Part shown: piece by piece, positions 7,627 through 16,613 of the stretch | Layout: each line of letters starts with the position of its first letter | Numbering within the stretch: position 1 is the stretch's first letter | Assembly (NCBI GenBank): GCA_934292725.1 | Contig: CAKQXY010000053.1 | Span: 1 to 22,033 of the forward strand | Source: an uncultured Lachnospiraceae bacterium | GTDB taxonomy: Bacteria; Bacillota; Clostridia; Lachnospirales; Lachnospiraceae | DNA: 22,033 nt | Reading direction: 5' to 3' | Program-made: the position numbers and the translations under genes | Notes under the pieces: model-generated | Databases searched by the model: none | What the model saw: the letters and a program-made list of their open reading frames with translations, nothing else | Told to the model about the DNA's origin: nothing

Positions 7627-7637
7627 TTTTTTACACC

Positions 7638-7666
7638 TTGCAATTTCCCCATTTATATGTTACAAT
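7638..7666 (+). promoter_or_regulatory. Promoter of the EamA/DMT transporter gene
   Basis: TTGCAA (7638-7643), a 17-bp spacer and TACAAT (7661-7666) with an upstream TG (extended -10) form a strong vegetative promoter. The predicted transcription start near 7673 would remove most of a GTG start at 7675, favouring ATG 7702. Confidence 0.75.
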
Positions 7667-7701
7667 AGCTTTTTGTGAAAAAAACATGGGAGAATAGACG
7701 A

Positions 7702-8649
7702 ATGGGGAATTCAGAAAGTAAAACACAAATTTTACAAAAAACATGGGTGGTATGTGCACTGGCATTAGTATGTACATTCTTGTGGGGAAGTGCTTCGCCA
7801 TGCATTAAGCTTGGATATGCGTTATTCGAGATACCATCAAGTGAAACATGGACACAGATATTATTTGCAGGTATCAGATTTGTATTTGCAGGAATCCTTA
7901 CGATACTGATCGGAAGCGCATTAAACCGCAAGCTTCTTCTTCCTACAAAAAGCTCAGTTCCAAGCATTGCTAAATTAGCAGTATTTCAGACAATACTCCA
8001 GTATATCTTCTTTTATATTGGACTTGCTCATAATAGTGGTGTAAAGGCATCTATTATTAATGGATCAAATACATTTTTTGTAATACTTGTATCAAGCCTT
8101 ATCTTCAGACAGGAGAAGCTTAATCTTAAAAAGGTAGCAGGCTGTGTGATAGGTTTTGCTGGAGTTATAGTTGTAAGCATGAATGGTCAGAAAATAGATA
8201 TGAACTTAAGTCTTATGGGTGACGGAAGTTTGTTTTTATGTGCTATTTCATATGCGGTTTCATCTTGTCTTATGAAAAATTATTCTAAAAAGGATAATCC
8301 AGTTATGCTCAGCGGCTATCAGTTTATATTTGGTGGAATCGTAATGGTAATTCTTGGACTGATAATGGGTGGAAGAATAACACATGTATCAGTAAATGCA
8401 ATGCTTATGCTGTTTTATCTTGCATGTATTTCAGCAGTAGCATATTCTATTTGGGGAATCCTTCTTAAATATAATCCGGTATCAAAGGTTGCCATTTTTG
8501 GATTTACCAACCCAGTATTTGGTGTATTGTTATCAGCATGGTGGCTCCGTGAAGGCAGCAAGGAGCTTGGAATCAATGCGCTTATAGCATTGGTACTTGT
8601 GTGCATAGGAATTAGCATTGTAAACACAAATAAAGCTGCAGAAAAATAA
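7702..8649 (+). CDS. EamA/DMT family transporter
   Basis: The 315-residue product has about ten TM helices in two EamA repeats. The first contains F-L-W-G-S-A-S-P-C-I-K and ends with I-G-F-A-G-V-I-V-V-S; the second ends with P-V-F-G-V-L-L-S and a final hydrophobic helix. The DMT superfamily moves small metabolites such as amino acids or nucleotide precursors, usually outward; the substrate is unknown. ATG 7702 is chosen over GTG 7675 because GGGAGA at about 7688-7693 precedes it and the promoter lies immediately upstream. It is a single-gene unit closed by the terminator at 8664. Confidence 0.9.
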   Translation: MGNSESKTQILQKTWVVCALALVCTFLWGSASPCIKLGYALFEIPSSETWTQILFAGIRFVFAGILTILIGSALNRKLLLPTKSSVPSIAKLAVFQTILQYIFFYIGLAHNSGVKASIINGSNTFFVILVSSLIFRQEKLNLKKVAGCVIGFAGVIVVSMNGQKIDMNLSLMGDGSLFLCAISYAVSSCLMKNYSKKDNPVMLSGYQFIFGGIVMVILGLIMGGRITHVSVNAMLMLFYLACISAVAYSIWGILLKYNPVSKVAIFGFTNPVFGVLLSAWWLREGSKELGINALIALVLVCIGISIVNTNKAAEK

Positions 8650-8663
8650 TAATTAAAATATAG

Positions 8664-8720
8664 CTGGCAGATGAATGCATAAGCCCTGAGGAGTGATATG
8701 CATATGTCTGCCAGTTTTTT
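8664..8720 (+). terminator. Rho-independent terminator with a long two-part stem
   Basis: CTGGCAGA (8664-8671) pairs with TCTGCCAG (8707-8714), and inside it ATGCAT (8675-8680) pairs with ATGCAT (8698-8703) across a 3x3 internal loop. Six T follow (8715-8720). It ends the EamA unit and isolates the glycoside locus. Confidence 0.9.
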
Positions 8721-8732
8721 GTGAAAAATAGA

Positions 8733-8761
8733 ATGACAATAGCGACATTTGCTGATATACT
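8733..8761 (+). promoter_or_regulatory. Promoter of the GH2-led gene run
   Basis: ATGACA (8733-8738), 17 bp and TATACT (8756-8761) each match consensus at 5 of 6 bases, about 90 bp before the GH2 start. It could serve all genes up to 17201, apart from partial termination at 11127-11167. Confidence 0.65.
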
Positions 8762-8855
8762 AGCTATAGTGAGCGAAATTTTTAGGGGGAATATATGAGA
8801 TGAAATTGAAATATAAGTAAAATTTTATTTAATATAGAATAAAGGGAGGATTATT

Positions 8856-11096
8856 ATGAGAAAATTAATTTCACTCAATGAGAACTGGACATTGTCTTTT
8901 CCTAAAGGAGAACGTTTGGCAGAAAAGGTTACATTACCTCACACTTGGAATGCGGTTGATGGTATGGATGGCAACGGCAGTTATCTGCGCACTACAGGTG
9001 TGTATCGCTGCACATTTCTTAAGCCAGAGCAGCCATTAGAGGGTGGTCGTGTTTATGTTGAAGTTTTGGCGGCAGCATTAGCAGCTGTTGTCAAAGTGAA
9101 TGGAACAGTTGCAACTACACATGAGGGAGGATTCTCTGCATTTCGCGCCGATATCACAGATTTGTGTAAGGAAGGAAACAACGAGATGACAATTGAGGTT
9201 AGTAACGAAGATACGCCTTCAATGTATCCTGCTTCAGCAGACTTTACTTTTTATGGCGGTCTGTATCGCGGCGTTAATCTAATCAGTGTTCCTCATACTC
9301 ATTTTGATTTGGATTACTACGGAGGTTCTGGTATCAAAGTGACACCAAAGCCAACTGAAGATGGCGGTGCAACTTTTGAAATTGAAAGCTTTGTCACTAA
9401 TCAAGAAGACTGTTTTACTGTTATGTACAGCATCGAGGATGCATGTGGATGTGAGGTGGCTTCTGCTGTTCGTCCAGCAGATGATACTGCAGTGACAATC
9501 TATGTTCCAGATGCAAAGCTATGGAGTATGGACGAGCCAAATTTGTATACAGTAGTTGCCCGTTTGCAGAAAAACAATGAGACGTATGATGAAATTCATG
9601 TAAATACTGGTGTACGCAGTTATTCTGTTACACCGGATGGTGGATTTTCTATTAACAACAAGGCTGTTTCACTTCGTGGTGTTTCACGTCATCAGGACAG
9701 GCTTTATAAAGGAAATGCGCTGACTGCAGAGGAGCATGTTCAGGATGCTAAGATTATTAAGGAACTGGGGGCTAACACGATTCGTCTGGCACATTATCAG
9801 CATAGTCAGGATTTTTATGATGCTTGTGACAAATTGGGATTTGCAGTCTGGGCTGAGATTCCGTTTATCAGTGTGTTCAAATCTGGAAAAGATGCACATG
9901 AGCATTGCCGCCGTGAACTGACGGAACTGATTGTTCAAAATTATAATCATCCGTCTATTATGTTCTGGGGTATTTCAAATGAGATTCTTATTGGCGGAAT
10001 CAGTCAGGAGCTGGTAGATTGCCACCATGATTTGCAGAAATTATGTAAGGAGCTTGATCCCACTCGTCTGACAACTATTGCACATGTTAGTTTTACACCT
10101 GTTTCTGGTCCTATGCATCATATTACTGATGTGGAAAGCTACAATCACTATTTTGGATGGTATGGTGGTAAGATGGAGGACAATGCACCATGGTTAGATA
10201 AGTTTCATGCTGAGAATCCAGATATTTGCATCGGTGTTTCCGAATATGGATGTGAGGGCATTATTAACTGGCATAGTAATAAGCCTCAGTGTAAGGATTA
10301 TACGGAAGAATATCAGGCACTGTACCATGAACATATGGCGCAGGTGTTTGAGGATCGTCCGTGGATCTGGTCAAGTCATGTTTGGAATATGTTTGATTTT
10401 GGATGTGCTGCCAGAAATGAAGGCGGAGTGCGTGGCCGCAATAATAAAGGACTTGTCACGATTGACCGTAAAACGTGTAAAGACAGCTTTTATGTGTATC
10501 AGGCGTATTGGAGTAAAGAACCGATGGTACATATTGCAGGACGCCGTCATGCACAGCGCGCAGGTGAGACTACTGAGGTGAAGATTTATTCTAATCAGGA
10601 TAGCGTGACGCTGTATTGCAATGGTAAAAAGGTTGGAACAAAGACAGAGCACCGTGTTTTCCACTTTACGGTGACCTTGGATGAAGGAATTAACATACTG
10701 CTTGCAGTGACAGATAAGGTGAAGGATAGCATTACGCTGGAAAAGGTTGAAAAAGAGCCAGACAGTTATACACTTCCGGAGTTTAATGAGCGTCAGGAGG
10801 GCGTTGCCAATTGGTTTAAGCAGATGGGAAGTCTTGATTTGAAGGCACCAATGGAATTTCCAGATGGATTTTATAGTGTGCGCGACACTATGGAAGAAAT
10901 TTCTAAAAATGAAAAAGCTTTGGAAATCACAGCGAAAGCACTCAAGCTGGCAACTAATTTTGATATTAAGCCTGGAATTGGCATGTGGGATATGTTGAAA
11001 ACGATGAAGCCAGAAGCGATGACAAATATGATTTCAGGAATCCAGGATGGCTTTATCGAAAGTTTGAATGCAAGACTGATTAAGATCAAAAAGTAA
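8856..11096 (+). CDS. Glycoside hydrolase family 2 (beta-galactosidase-like)
   Basis: The 746-residue enzyme starts at ATG 8856 after AAAGGGAGGA. Order: N-terminal sugar-binding jelly roll (L-P-H-T-W-N-A near residue 27), Ig-like domain, TIM barrel from about 270, and a C-terminal region ending S-L-N-A-R-L-I-K-I-K-K that is common in clostridial GH2 proteins. The acid/base is E376 (F-W-G-I-S-N-E) and the nucleophile E463 (V-S-E-Y-G). There is no signal peptide, so it acts in the cytoplasm. It retains anomeric configuration and would cleave a beta-linked galactoside or related glycoside. N529-x-K531 resembles the uronate-binding NxK of beta-glucuronidases but also occurs in other GH2 enzymes, so substrate is open. 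It heads a gene run with other hydrolases and transporters. Confidence 0.92.
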   Translation: MRKLISLNENWTLSFPKGERLAEKVTLPHTWNAVDGMDGNGSYLRTTGVYRCTFLKPEQPLEGGRVYVEVLAAALAAVVKVNGTVATTHEGGFSAFRADITDLCKEGNNEMTIEVSNEDTPSMYPASADFTFYGGLYRGVNLISVPHTHFDLDYYGGSGIKVTPKPTEDGGATFEIESFVTNQEDCFTVMYSIEDACGCEVASAVRPADDTAVTIYVPDAKLWSMDEPNLYTVVARLQKNNETYDEIHVNTGVRSYSVTPDGGFSINNKAVSLRGVSRHQDRLYKGNALTAEEHVQDAKIIKELGANTIRLAHYQHSQDFYDACDKLGFAVWAEIPFISVFKSGKDAHEHCRRELTELIVQNYNHPSIMFWGISNEILIGGISQELVDCHHDLQKLCKELDPTRLTTIAHVSFTPVSGPMHHITDVESYNHYFGWYGGKMEDNAPWLDKFHAENPDICIGVSEYGCEGIINWHSNKPQCKDYTEEYQALYHEHMAQVFEDRPWIWSSHVWNMFDFGCAARNEGGVRGRNNKGLVTIDRKTCKDSFYVYQAYWSKEPMVHIAGRRHAQRAGETTEVKIYSNQDSVTLYCNGKKVGTKTEHRVFHFTVTLDEGINILLAVTDKVKDSITLEKVEKEPDSYTLPEFNERQEGVANWFKQMGSLDLKAPMEFPDGFYSVRDTMEEISKNEKALEITAKALKLATNFDIKPGIGMWDMLKTMKPEAMTNMISGIQDGFIESLNARLIKIKK

Positions 11097-11126
11097 AAAA
11101 ACTGAAAAACGTATAGCAGGTGTATT

Positions 11127-11167
11127 AGCACTCGCAGCTGCTGCGGCAGTTTATGCGAGTGCTTTTT
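11127..11167 (+). terminator. Hairpin terminator or attenuator between GH2 and the MBL-fold gene
   Basis: AGCACTCGCA (11127-11136) pairs perfectly with TGCGAGTGCT (11154-11163), followed by only five T. The next gene starts 38 bases later with no clear promoter, so it may let part of transcription through and lower expression of the distal genes. Confidence 0.75.
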
Positions 11168-11204
11168 ATAATGTGATTGAAAAAATATATTGGGAGGGGT
11201 TTAT

Positions 11205-12056
11205 ATGGATCAAAATTGGTTTTATAGGGGAGATGCGCTTATTAATTCCCTGAGCGAACAGGAGACTACAAGTCATTCTGTTGCAGTCTGGAGAATTGGA
11301 CAATGCGGTGTTTTTTTGAAATATGATGGGAAAATTATTTTGATTGATCCAGTTTTGGAGCCGATTTATGGAACGGATGGTGTTTGCCGCACACATTTTG
11401 AACCGCCATTTTCAGCAGACGCTAATTTTTCTGTGGATGCTGTATTTTGTACACATAATCATCTGGATCATTTCCAACCAGACACTATATGCAAACTAGC
11501 AGCTTCTCATCCAAATGTAAAGTTTTTTGTTCCGGCAGGAATTTTAGATGAAATTCAAGAGTGCATTTCATCATTTGCTGATCGTGTGACGGGAATCCGC
11601 CAGGGACAGCAGCTGGAATTATTTCAAAATATTTCAGTGACTGCGGTAGCAGTTCCACATGATGTGTATCGTGCTGACGCAAATGGCAATGAAAAGGCAC
11701 TTGGCTATGTTTTGCATATGGGAGATACTACGATTCTTCACTGTGGAGATGCAGTTGCAACAGATCGCCTTGTTGCAGATGTTTGCAAGGTTGGTCCTAT
11801 TCATCTTGCTTTTTTGCCAATAAATGGCAGAGACTGGGTTAGAGAGTCACATGATATTATTGGTAATATGACACCTCAGGAGGCAGCTCTTTTTGCAAAA
11901 GAGATTGATTGTACAACTGTTATTCCAACGCATTATGATATGATGTGCGGCAATGAAGAAAATCCTTTATTGTTTGCTTATTATATGGAGCATACGCAGC
12001 CAAATCGTGCATGGCACATTTTACGAAATGGTGAGCCATATTTGTATACACATTGA
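11205..12056 (+). CDS. Metallo-beta-lactamase-fold hydrolase, UlaG-like
   Basis: The start ATG 11205 follows GGGAGGGG; a TTG 15 bases earlier lies before that site. The 283-residue protein has the metal motif T-H84-N-H86-L-D88-H89, and later a His in V-P-H-D, L-H-C-G-D and I-P-T-H-Y. This is the UlaG-like branch of the MBL fold, whose best-known member opens L-ascorbate-6-phosphate lactone. No ascorbate PTS genes are present, so ascorbate is unlikely; a lactone or phosphorylated sugar derivative from the neighbouring glycosidases is a reasonable guess only. It is cytoplasmic, and the metal ligands are complete. Confidence 0.85.
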   Translation: MDQNWFYRGDALINSLSEQETTSHSVAVWRIGQCGVFLKYDGKIILIDPVLEPIYGTDGVCRTHFEPPFSADANFSVDAVFCTHNHLDHFQPDTICKLAASHPNVKFFVPAGILDEIQECISSFADRVTGIRQGQQLELFQNISVTAVAVPHDVYRADANGNEKALGYVLHMGDTTILHCGDAVATDRLVADVCKVGPIHLAFLPINGRDWVRESHDIIGNMTPQEAALFAKEIDCTTVIPTHYDMMCGNEENPLLFAYYMEHTQPNRAWHILRNGEPYLYTH

Positions 12057-12088
12057 TTATACACAGTGATAATTGGGAGGAGAAGATA

Positions 12089-13786
12089 ATGACAGGGAAT
12101 AAAGAGGCATATTTTTATTTGGCAAGCAGTTTGGAAAAAATATTTCCAGATACAGACTGTGTGAGGGAAAATGATCAGTACACAATTTCAATTTTTAAAG
12201 GAGAGCTTCCAGCATTTTTGCTTGTGTATGGAAGCAGCAGTAATTATGATGGCGATAAGAAATGTTTTGCAGAAGGCTTTACTTATGAGATAAAGGGCAG
12301 CCCGTCACCTGTGCGTGTGCGTGATGTGGAGCTTGTACCTAGTGCTTTTCCATGTTATGAGCAGACGGACGAGTGGTATTTAAAGAGTCAGCCAGGATTA
12401 TTTCCTGATCTTTTATGTCCGCGCGAAACAAATTTTGTTCGTTTGATTCCTGGACAGACACGTTCACTCTGGATTGATTTTTTAGATACATCTGCAATTG
12501 TATCTGGCACATATCAGATTGATATTTTAATATATGGAAAGAATGAAAAAGAACCTTATCAGATATTGACAGTGAATTTAAATGTGTTGGACAAAGTGCT
12601 TTTGGAACAGACGCTTATTCACACTGAATGGTTTCACGCAGACTGTCTGGCTGATTATTATCACATTCCTGTATTTTCAGAAAAGCATTGGGAGATAATG
12701 AAAGCACAGATTGCGCTTGCAGGAAAAGAGCTTGGAATCAATATGCTGCTGACACCTATTTTTACACCGCCTCTTGATACTGCAGTAGGTGGGGAGCGTA
12801 CAACAGTGCAGCTTGTAGATATTGTGCAGGATGCAGATGGATCTTACAAGTTTGATTGGTTAAGGTTAAAACGCTGGTGTGAACTTTGCCTAAGAAATGG
12901 AATCAAATATCTTGAAATACCTCATTTGTTTACTCAGTGGGGTGCAAAGGCAGCACCAAAGATTGTTGTAACGATAGATGGAAAGAACATAAAAAAATTC
13001 GGATGGCATACACCTGCACTAGATTCATCGTATCAGAGTTTTTTAAAGCAGTTTTTGCCAGAGCTTCAAAGTAAGCTGATTGAGTTTGGATATGATAAGG
13101 ATCATGTTTTTTTTCACATCTCAGATGAACCAGGAATGGATTGTCTGGAAAGTTATAAGGCAGCACGAGAGAGTGTAAAGGAAAGTCTGAAGGGATGGCA
13201 GGTAGTTGATGCACTTAGCGATTATTCTTTCTATGAAAAAGGAATTGTTCAGCATCCGATTGTGTCAAGTAATCATATAAGTGTCTTTTTAAAGAATCAG
13301 GTGCCGCAGCCGTGGGTGTATTACTGCTGTGGGCAGTATGTTACAGTACCGAATCGCTTCTTTGCAATGCCAAGCTGGCGAAATCGTATTATGGGAGTAT
13401 TGATGTATCTTCATGGAATTAAGGGCTTTTTACACTGGGGCTTTAATTTCTACAATTCGCAGTATTCGATTTCGCATATTGATCCATTTTTTAACACACA
13501 TGCAAGTTATGCGTTCCCATCTGGTGATGCGTTTTTGGTTTATCCAGGTCCAGATGAAAAACCGATGTCATCTATTCGTGCACAGGTGCAGCGTGAGGCT
13601 CTTGATGATTTAAATGCACTTACTACATTAGAATCGGTGGTTGGCAGAGAACGTGTTGTCGCACTGATCATGGAGAATGCTGATGAGCCGTTTGATTTTG
13701 AACATTATCCTCATTCAGCCGATTATATTTTACAGCTTCGTGAGCGTATGGCTGAGATCTTCATACAGGAAGAACAAAAATATTAA
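12089..13786 (+). CDS. DUF4091/GH123-like glycoside hydrolase
   Basis: This 565-residue protein starts at ATG 12089 after GGGAGGAG; the frame is open to a TTG at 12053 that overlaps the upstream stop but lacks a binding site. An N-terminal beta-rich region of about 180 residues precedes a TIM-barrel-like region containing H-I-S-D346-E347-P, the Asp-Glu pair expected of GH123-type enzymes that use substrate-assisted catalysis on N-acetylgalactosamine. After this, G-F-L-H-W-G-F-N-F-Y and P-S-G-D-A-F-L-V-Y-P-G match the DUF4091 C-terminal block. It has no signal peptide. The family call is good; activity on GalNAc is not shown, since many DUF4091 proteins are uncharacterised. It lies 32 bp after the MBL-fold gene, clearly in one operon. 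Confidence 0.82.
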   Translation: MTGNKEAYFYLASSLEKIFPDTDCVRENDQYTISIFKGELPAFLLVYGSSSNYDGDKKCFAEGFTYEIKGSPSPVRVRDVELVPSAFPCYEQTDEWYLKSQPGLFPDLLCPRETNFVRLIPGQTRSLWIDFLDTSAIVSGTYQIDILIYGKNEKEPYQILTVNLNVLDKVLLEQTLIHTEWFHADCLADYYHIPVFSEKHWEIMKAQIALAGKELGINMLLTPIFTPPLDTAVGGERTTVQLVDIVQDADGSYKFDWLRLKRWCELCLRNGIKYLEIPHLFTQWGAKAAPKIVVTIDGKNIKKFGWHTPALDSSYQSFLKQFLPELQSKLIEFGYDKDHVFFHISDEPGMDCLESYKAARESVKESLKGWQVVDALSDYSFYEKGIVQHPIVSSNHISVFLKNQVPQPWVYYCCGQYVTVPNRFFAMPSWRNRIMGVLMYLHGIKGFLHWGFNFYNSQYSISHIDPFFNTHASYAFPSGDAFLVYPGPDEKPMSSIRAQVQREALDDLNALTTLESVVGRERVVALIMENADEPFDFEHYPHSADYILQLRERMAEIFIQEEQKY

Positions 13787-13819
13787 GTTTGAAGTGCACG
13801 TAATGAAAAAGAAAGGAAT

Positions 13820-13849
13820 ATGATATATTTTATTTTAGGTTTTGAATAA
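13820..13849 (+). other. Possible 9-codon leader ORF touching the MATE start (TAATG)
   Basis: ATG at 13820, after AAAGGA (13812-13817), opens M-I-Y-F-I-L-G-F-E and stops at TAA 13847-13849, whose last A is the first base of the MATE ATG. Its binding site is too close for efficient initiation (2 bases), while the MATE gene has only AGGT 8 bases upstream, so coupled reinitiation is possible. It may be chance. Confidence 0.25.
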
Positions 13850-15192
13850 TGAATGCTACAGATATGACCAAGGGAAAACCAATGAAGCTGCTGTTTTTGT
13901 TTTCTCTTCCTTTGATGTTTGGCAATGTTTTTCAGCAGCTTTATACAGTAGTGGATACGATGATTGTAGGTCAGACGCTTGGTGTTTCTGCATTGGCAGC
14001 ACTGGGCGCAGCAGAGGCTCTAGGCTGGATGAGCCTTGGAAGTATCCAGGGATTGACACAGGGATTTTCCATTCGCATGGCACAGCAGTTTGGAGCGAAG
14101 GATGAAGATGGGCTTCATCAGGCGGTTGGACACAGTATTGTGCTGTCAGCCTTGCTTGCAGTTTTGCTTACTATAGTATTTCAGGCAGCTGTTCGTCCAG
14201 TACTTGCTATTTTGCAAACACCAGAGGATATTAAGCCAGATACGATTTTATATCTTCGCATTTTGTTTACTGGTATTCCCATTGTTGTTGCATATAATTT
14301 ATTAGCATCTATGCTGCGCGCAATTGGAGACAGTAAAACACCTCTTATTGCAACAGCCATTGCCGCAGCCAGCAATATTGTATTAGATTTGCTTTTTGTA
14401 TGTGTGTTTGGATGGGGCATTGCAGGTGCAGCAGAAGCGACACTTATTGCTCAGTTTATTTCCGTAGGATATTGCTTCTTTACAATAAGAAAGCTTACGC
14501 TCTTACATCCACGCAGGAAGGATTTGCGCTTGGAAGTTGAATTGTCAGGCAAGCTTATGCTTCTTGGTCTTCCAATGGCTTTCCAAAATTTTATTATTGC
14601 CATCGGATCTATGATTGTACAGCGTTTGATTAATTCGTTTGGTGTTATTTTTATCGCAGGATTTACGGCAACGAATAAGCTGTATGGAGTATTAGAAATA
14701 GCGGCCACCTCATATGGTTTTGCCATGGTTACTTACACAGGACAAAATCTTGGCGCAAATCAGCCTAAACGAATTCGTGAAGGTTTAAAGGCGGGTGTAA
14801 TTATTGCTCTTATTACCTCAACAGTTTTAGGCGCCATTTTGATTCTTTTGGGAAAACCATTGCTTTCATTGTTTATTTCAGGCACAGAAGAAGAAATTTC
14901 ACAGACACTTGCGATTGCATATCATTATCTTTCTATTATGAGTGTATGTCTGCCAATTCTTTATATTTTGTACGTATTTCGTTCTACTCTGCAGGGATTA
15001 GGTGATACAGTAAGCCCTATGCTGTCTGGTGTAGCAGAGTTTGCAATGAGAACTGGGTGCGTGCTTCTTCTTCCTTTATGGCTTGGGGCAGAGGGCATTT
15101 TCTATGCAGAGGTTCTTGCATGGACAGGTGCAGATCTTGTATTGATTCCAAGCTGTATCTGGGCACTGCGTCATCGCTTGACTAAAAAGTAA
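13849..15192 (+). CDS. MATE family efflux transporter (second copy)
   Basis: This is a 447-residue, about 12-TM protein with MatE features G-K-P-M-K-L, F-Q-Q-L-Y-T-V-V-D-T-M-I-V-G and Q-N-L-G-A-N. It is a divergent paralogue of the pump at 6289, sharing the same N-terminal layout. The start at 13849 has only AGGT as binding site; ATG 13864 is an alternative. It is embedded between a GH123-like gene and an NhaC gene, which suggests that it moves something linked to glycoside breakdown, for example exporting an aglycone or taking part in ion balance. No glycoside importer is otherwise visible in the run. That role is inference. Confidence 0.9.
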   Translation: MNATDMTKGKPMKLLFLFSLPLMFGNVFQQLYTVVDTMIVGQTLGVSALAALGAAEALGWMSLGSIQGLTQGFSIRMAQQFGAKDEDGLHQAVGHSIVLSALLAVLLTIVFQAAVRPVLAILQTPEDIKPDTILYLRILFTGIPIVVAYNLLASMLRAIGDSKTPLIATAIAAASNIVLDLLFVCVFGWGIAGAAEATLIAQFISVGYCFFTIRKLTLLHPRRKDLRLEVELSGKLMLLGLPMAFQNFIIAIGSMIVQRLINSFGVIFIAGFTATNKLYGVLEIAATSYGFAMVTYTGQNLGANQPKRIREGLKAGVIIALITSTVLGAILILLGKPLLSLFISGTEEEISQTLAIAYHYLSIMSVCLPILYILYVFRSTLQGLGDTVSPMLSGVAEFAMRTGCVLLLPLWLGAEGIFYAEVLAWTGADLVLIPSCIWALRHRLTKK

Positions 15193-15215
15193 CGACACCA
15201 AGAGGAATATGTAAA

Positions 15216-15248
15216 ATGACGGTAAAAGAATTGGTGATTTTAGAATAA
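15216..15248 (+). other. Possible 10-codon ORF before the NhaC gene
   Basis: ATG 15216 with AGAGGA 9 bases upstream opens M-T-V-K-E-L-V-I-L-E followed by TAA, 18 bases before the NhaC start. The binding site is well placed. It may be a leader peptide or a chance ORF. Confidence 0.25.
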
Positions 15249-15266
15249 AATAGGGGAATAATAAAA

Positions 15267-16589
15267 ATGAAAAAATTAAATTATATTGCGCTGCTCCCTA
15301 TAGGAGTGTTTTTAGTTTTATATCTTGGACTAGGAATTTTATTTGAATATGTGATGGAAATTCCAATGGGATTTTATAATGTACCAATTGTGGTGGCATT
15401 TTTGGCGGCAATTCTTACGGCCTGTCTGCAAAATTCGAAGTTGCATTTTGATCAGAAGCTCGAAGTAATGGCACAGGGAGTTGGCGATAAGAATATCATT
15501 ACGATGCTCTTAATTTTTTTAGCAGCGGGCTCTTTCGTAGGAATTGTAGGAAGAAGCAGTGCAGAAAGTGTTGCTTATTGTATGCTGTCATTGATTCCGG
15601 CACGTTTTTCAGTAGCTGTTTTATTTGTAGTAGCCTGTTTTGTATCAGTTGCCATGGGAACATCAGTAGGCACAATTACGCTTCTTGTTCCAATTGCAGC
15701 TGCTGTCTCTAAGGCATCAGGTTTTGATTTGCCGTTTTGTGTTGGATCTGTTATGGGAGGGGCAATGTTTGGCGACAATTTGTCTTTTATTTCAGACACA
15801 ACGATTGCTGCGTGCAACGGTCAAGGCTGTAAGATGAAGGATAAATTTAGAGAAAATTTTGGAATTGCAATGCCAGCGGCAGCAGCAACGCTGATAGTGA
15901 TTTTAATCTTGTCATTCCAGACAACAATCAAGGGACATGTGAGCCAGCCATATAATTTAATTCAGGTAATACCATATTTACTTGTATTGATAGGCGGTGT
16001 GGTTGGAATTAACGTATTTTTAGTTTTGCTTATTGGAATTGGATCAGGTGCATTGATTATGCTGATTGGCGGTTATGTGGAGCCAGTAGAAATGCTTATA
16101 CGTATGGGAAATGGTGTTTCTGGAATGTTTGAAACATGTATGGTTGCAATTCTGGTGGCGGCAATGTGTGCGCTGATAAGAGAATATGGCGGATTCGAGG
16201 CACTTTTGGGAATCATTAGAAAGGCATTTAGAGGAAGAAGAGGCGGTCAGCTTGGAATGGGACTTTTGGTTGGTGCTATGGATATTGCAACGGCCAATAA
16301 TACAGTTGCAATTGTAATGGCTAATCCAATCGCAAAGGAAATGGCAGTTGAATATGGAATAACACCGAGAAAGGCAGCTTCCATTTTGGATACGTTTTCC
16401 TGCATTTTTCAGGGAGTTATACCATATGGTGCACAGATGCTTGTTGCTATTTCAGCAGTCAATGAGCTTGGAAGTCAGATTTCTGCTTTTCAGGTTATGC
16501 CAAGGCTGTATTATCCAATGTTTCTTTTGATCAGCTCTCTGATTTCTATTGTTGGAGTAAAGGGACGCAGACGTCGTTACAGAAAATAA
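15267..16589 (+). CDS. NhaC family Na+/H+ antiporter
   Basis: The start ATG 15267 follows AGGGGA at 15252-15257. The 440-residue, about 11-TM protein has the NhaC-type signature G-G-A-M-F-G-D-N-L-S-F-I-S-D-T-T and a second-half equivalent around D-I-A-T-A-N-N-T-V-A-I-V. The family exchanges Na+ (or malate/lactate in some members) for H+ across the membrane. The last residues form a basic cytoplasmic tail (G-R-R-R-R-Y-R-K). In this gene run it could restore the sodium gradient for a Na+-coupled MATE protein or carry an organic acid product; the sequence does not decide. Confidence 0.88.
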   Translation: MKKLNYIALLPIGVFLVLYLGLGILFEYVMEIPMGFYNVPIVVAFLAAILTACLQNSKLHFDQKLEVMAQGVGDKNIITMLLIFLAAGSFVGIVGRSSAESVAYCMLSLIPARFSVAVLFVVACFVSVAMGTSVGTITLLVPIAAAVSKASGFDLPFCVGSVMGGAMFGDNLSFISDTTIAACNGQGCKMKDKFRENFGIAMPAAAATLIVILILSFQTTIKGHVSQPYNLIQVIPYLLVLIGGVVGINVFLVLLIGIGSGALIMLIGGYVEPVEMLIRMGNGVSGMFETCMVAILVAAMCALIREYGGFEALLGIIRKAFRGRRGGQLGMGLLVGAMDIATANNTVAIVMANPIAKEMAVEYGITPRKAASILDTFSCIFQGVIPYGAQMLVAISAVNELGSQISAFQVMPRLYYPMFLLISSLISIVGVKGRRRRYRK

Positions 16590-16613
16590 GGTAATTAAGA
16601 AAGAGGAAGCATA

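Noticed and set aside
7675..7701. GTG start adding nine residues to the EamA transporter
   Set aside because: It lies at the predicted transcription start, with no room for a binding site; ATG 7702 has one.
10440..10448. N529-x-K531 as proof that the GH2 is a beta-glucuronidase
   Set aside because: The same N-x-K-G-L segment is common in beta-galactosidase-type GH2 enzymes, and the nucleophile region S-E-Y-G fits those better.
11080..11205. An open frame after GH2 reading K-T-E-K-R-I-A-G-V-L-A-L-A-A-A-A-A-V, resembling a membrane anchor or signal peptide
   Set aside because: It has no start codon, is out of the GH2 frame, and its alanine run is the by-product of the terminator hairpin sequence.
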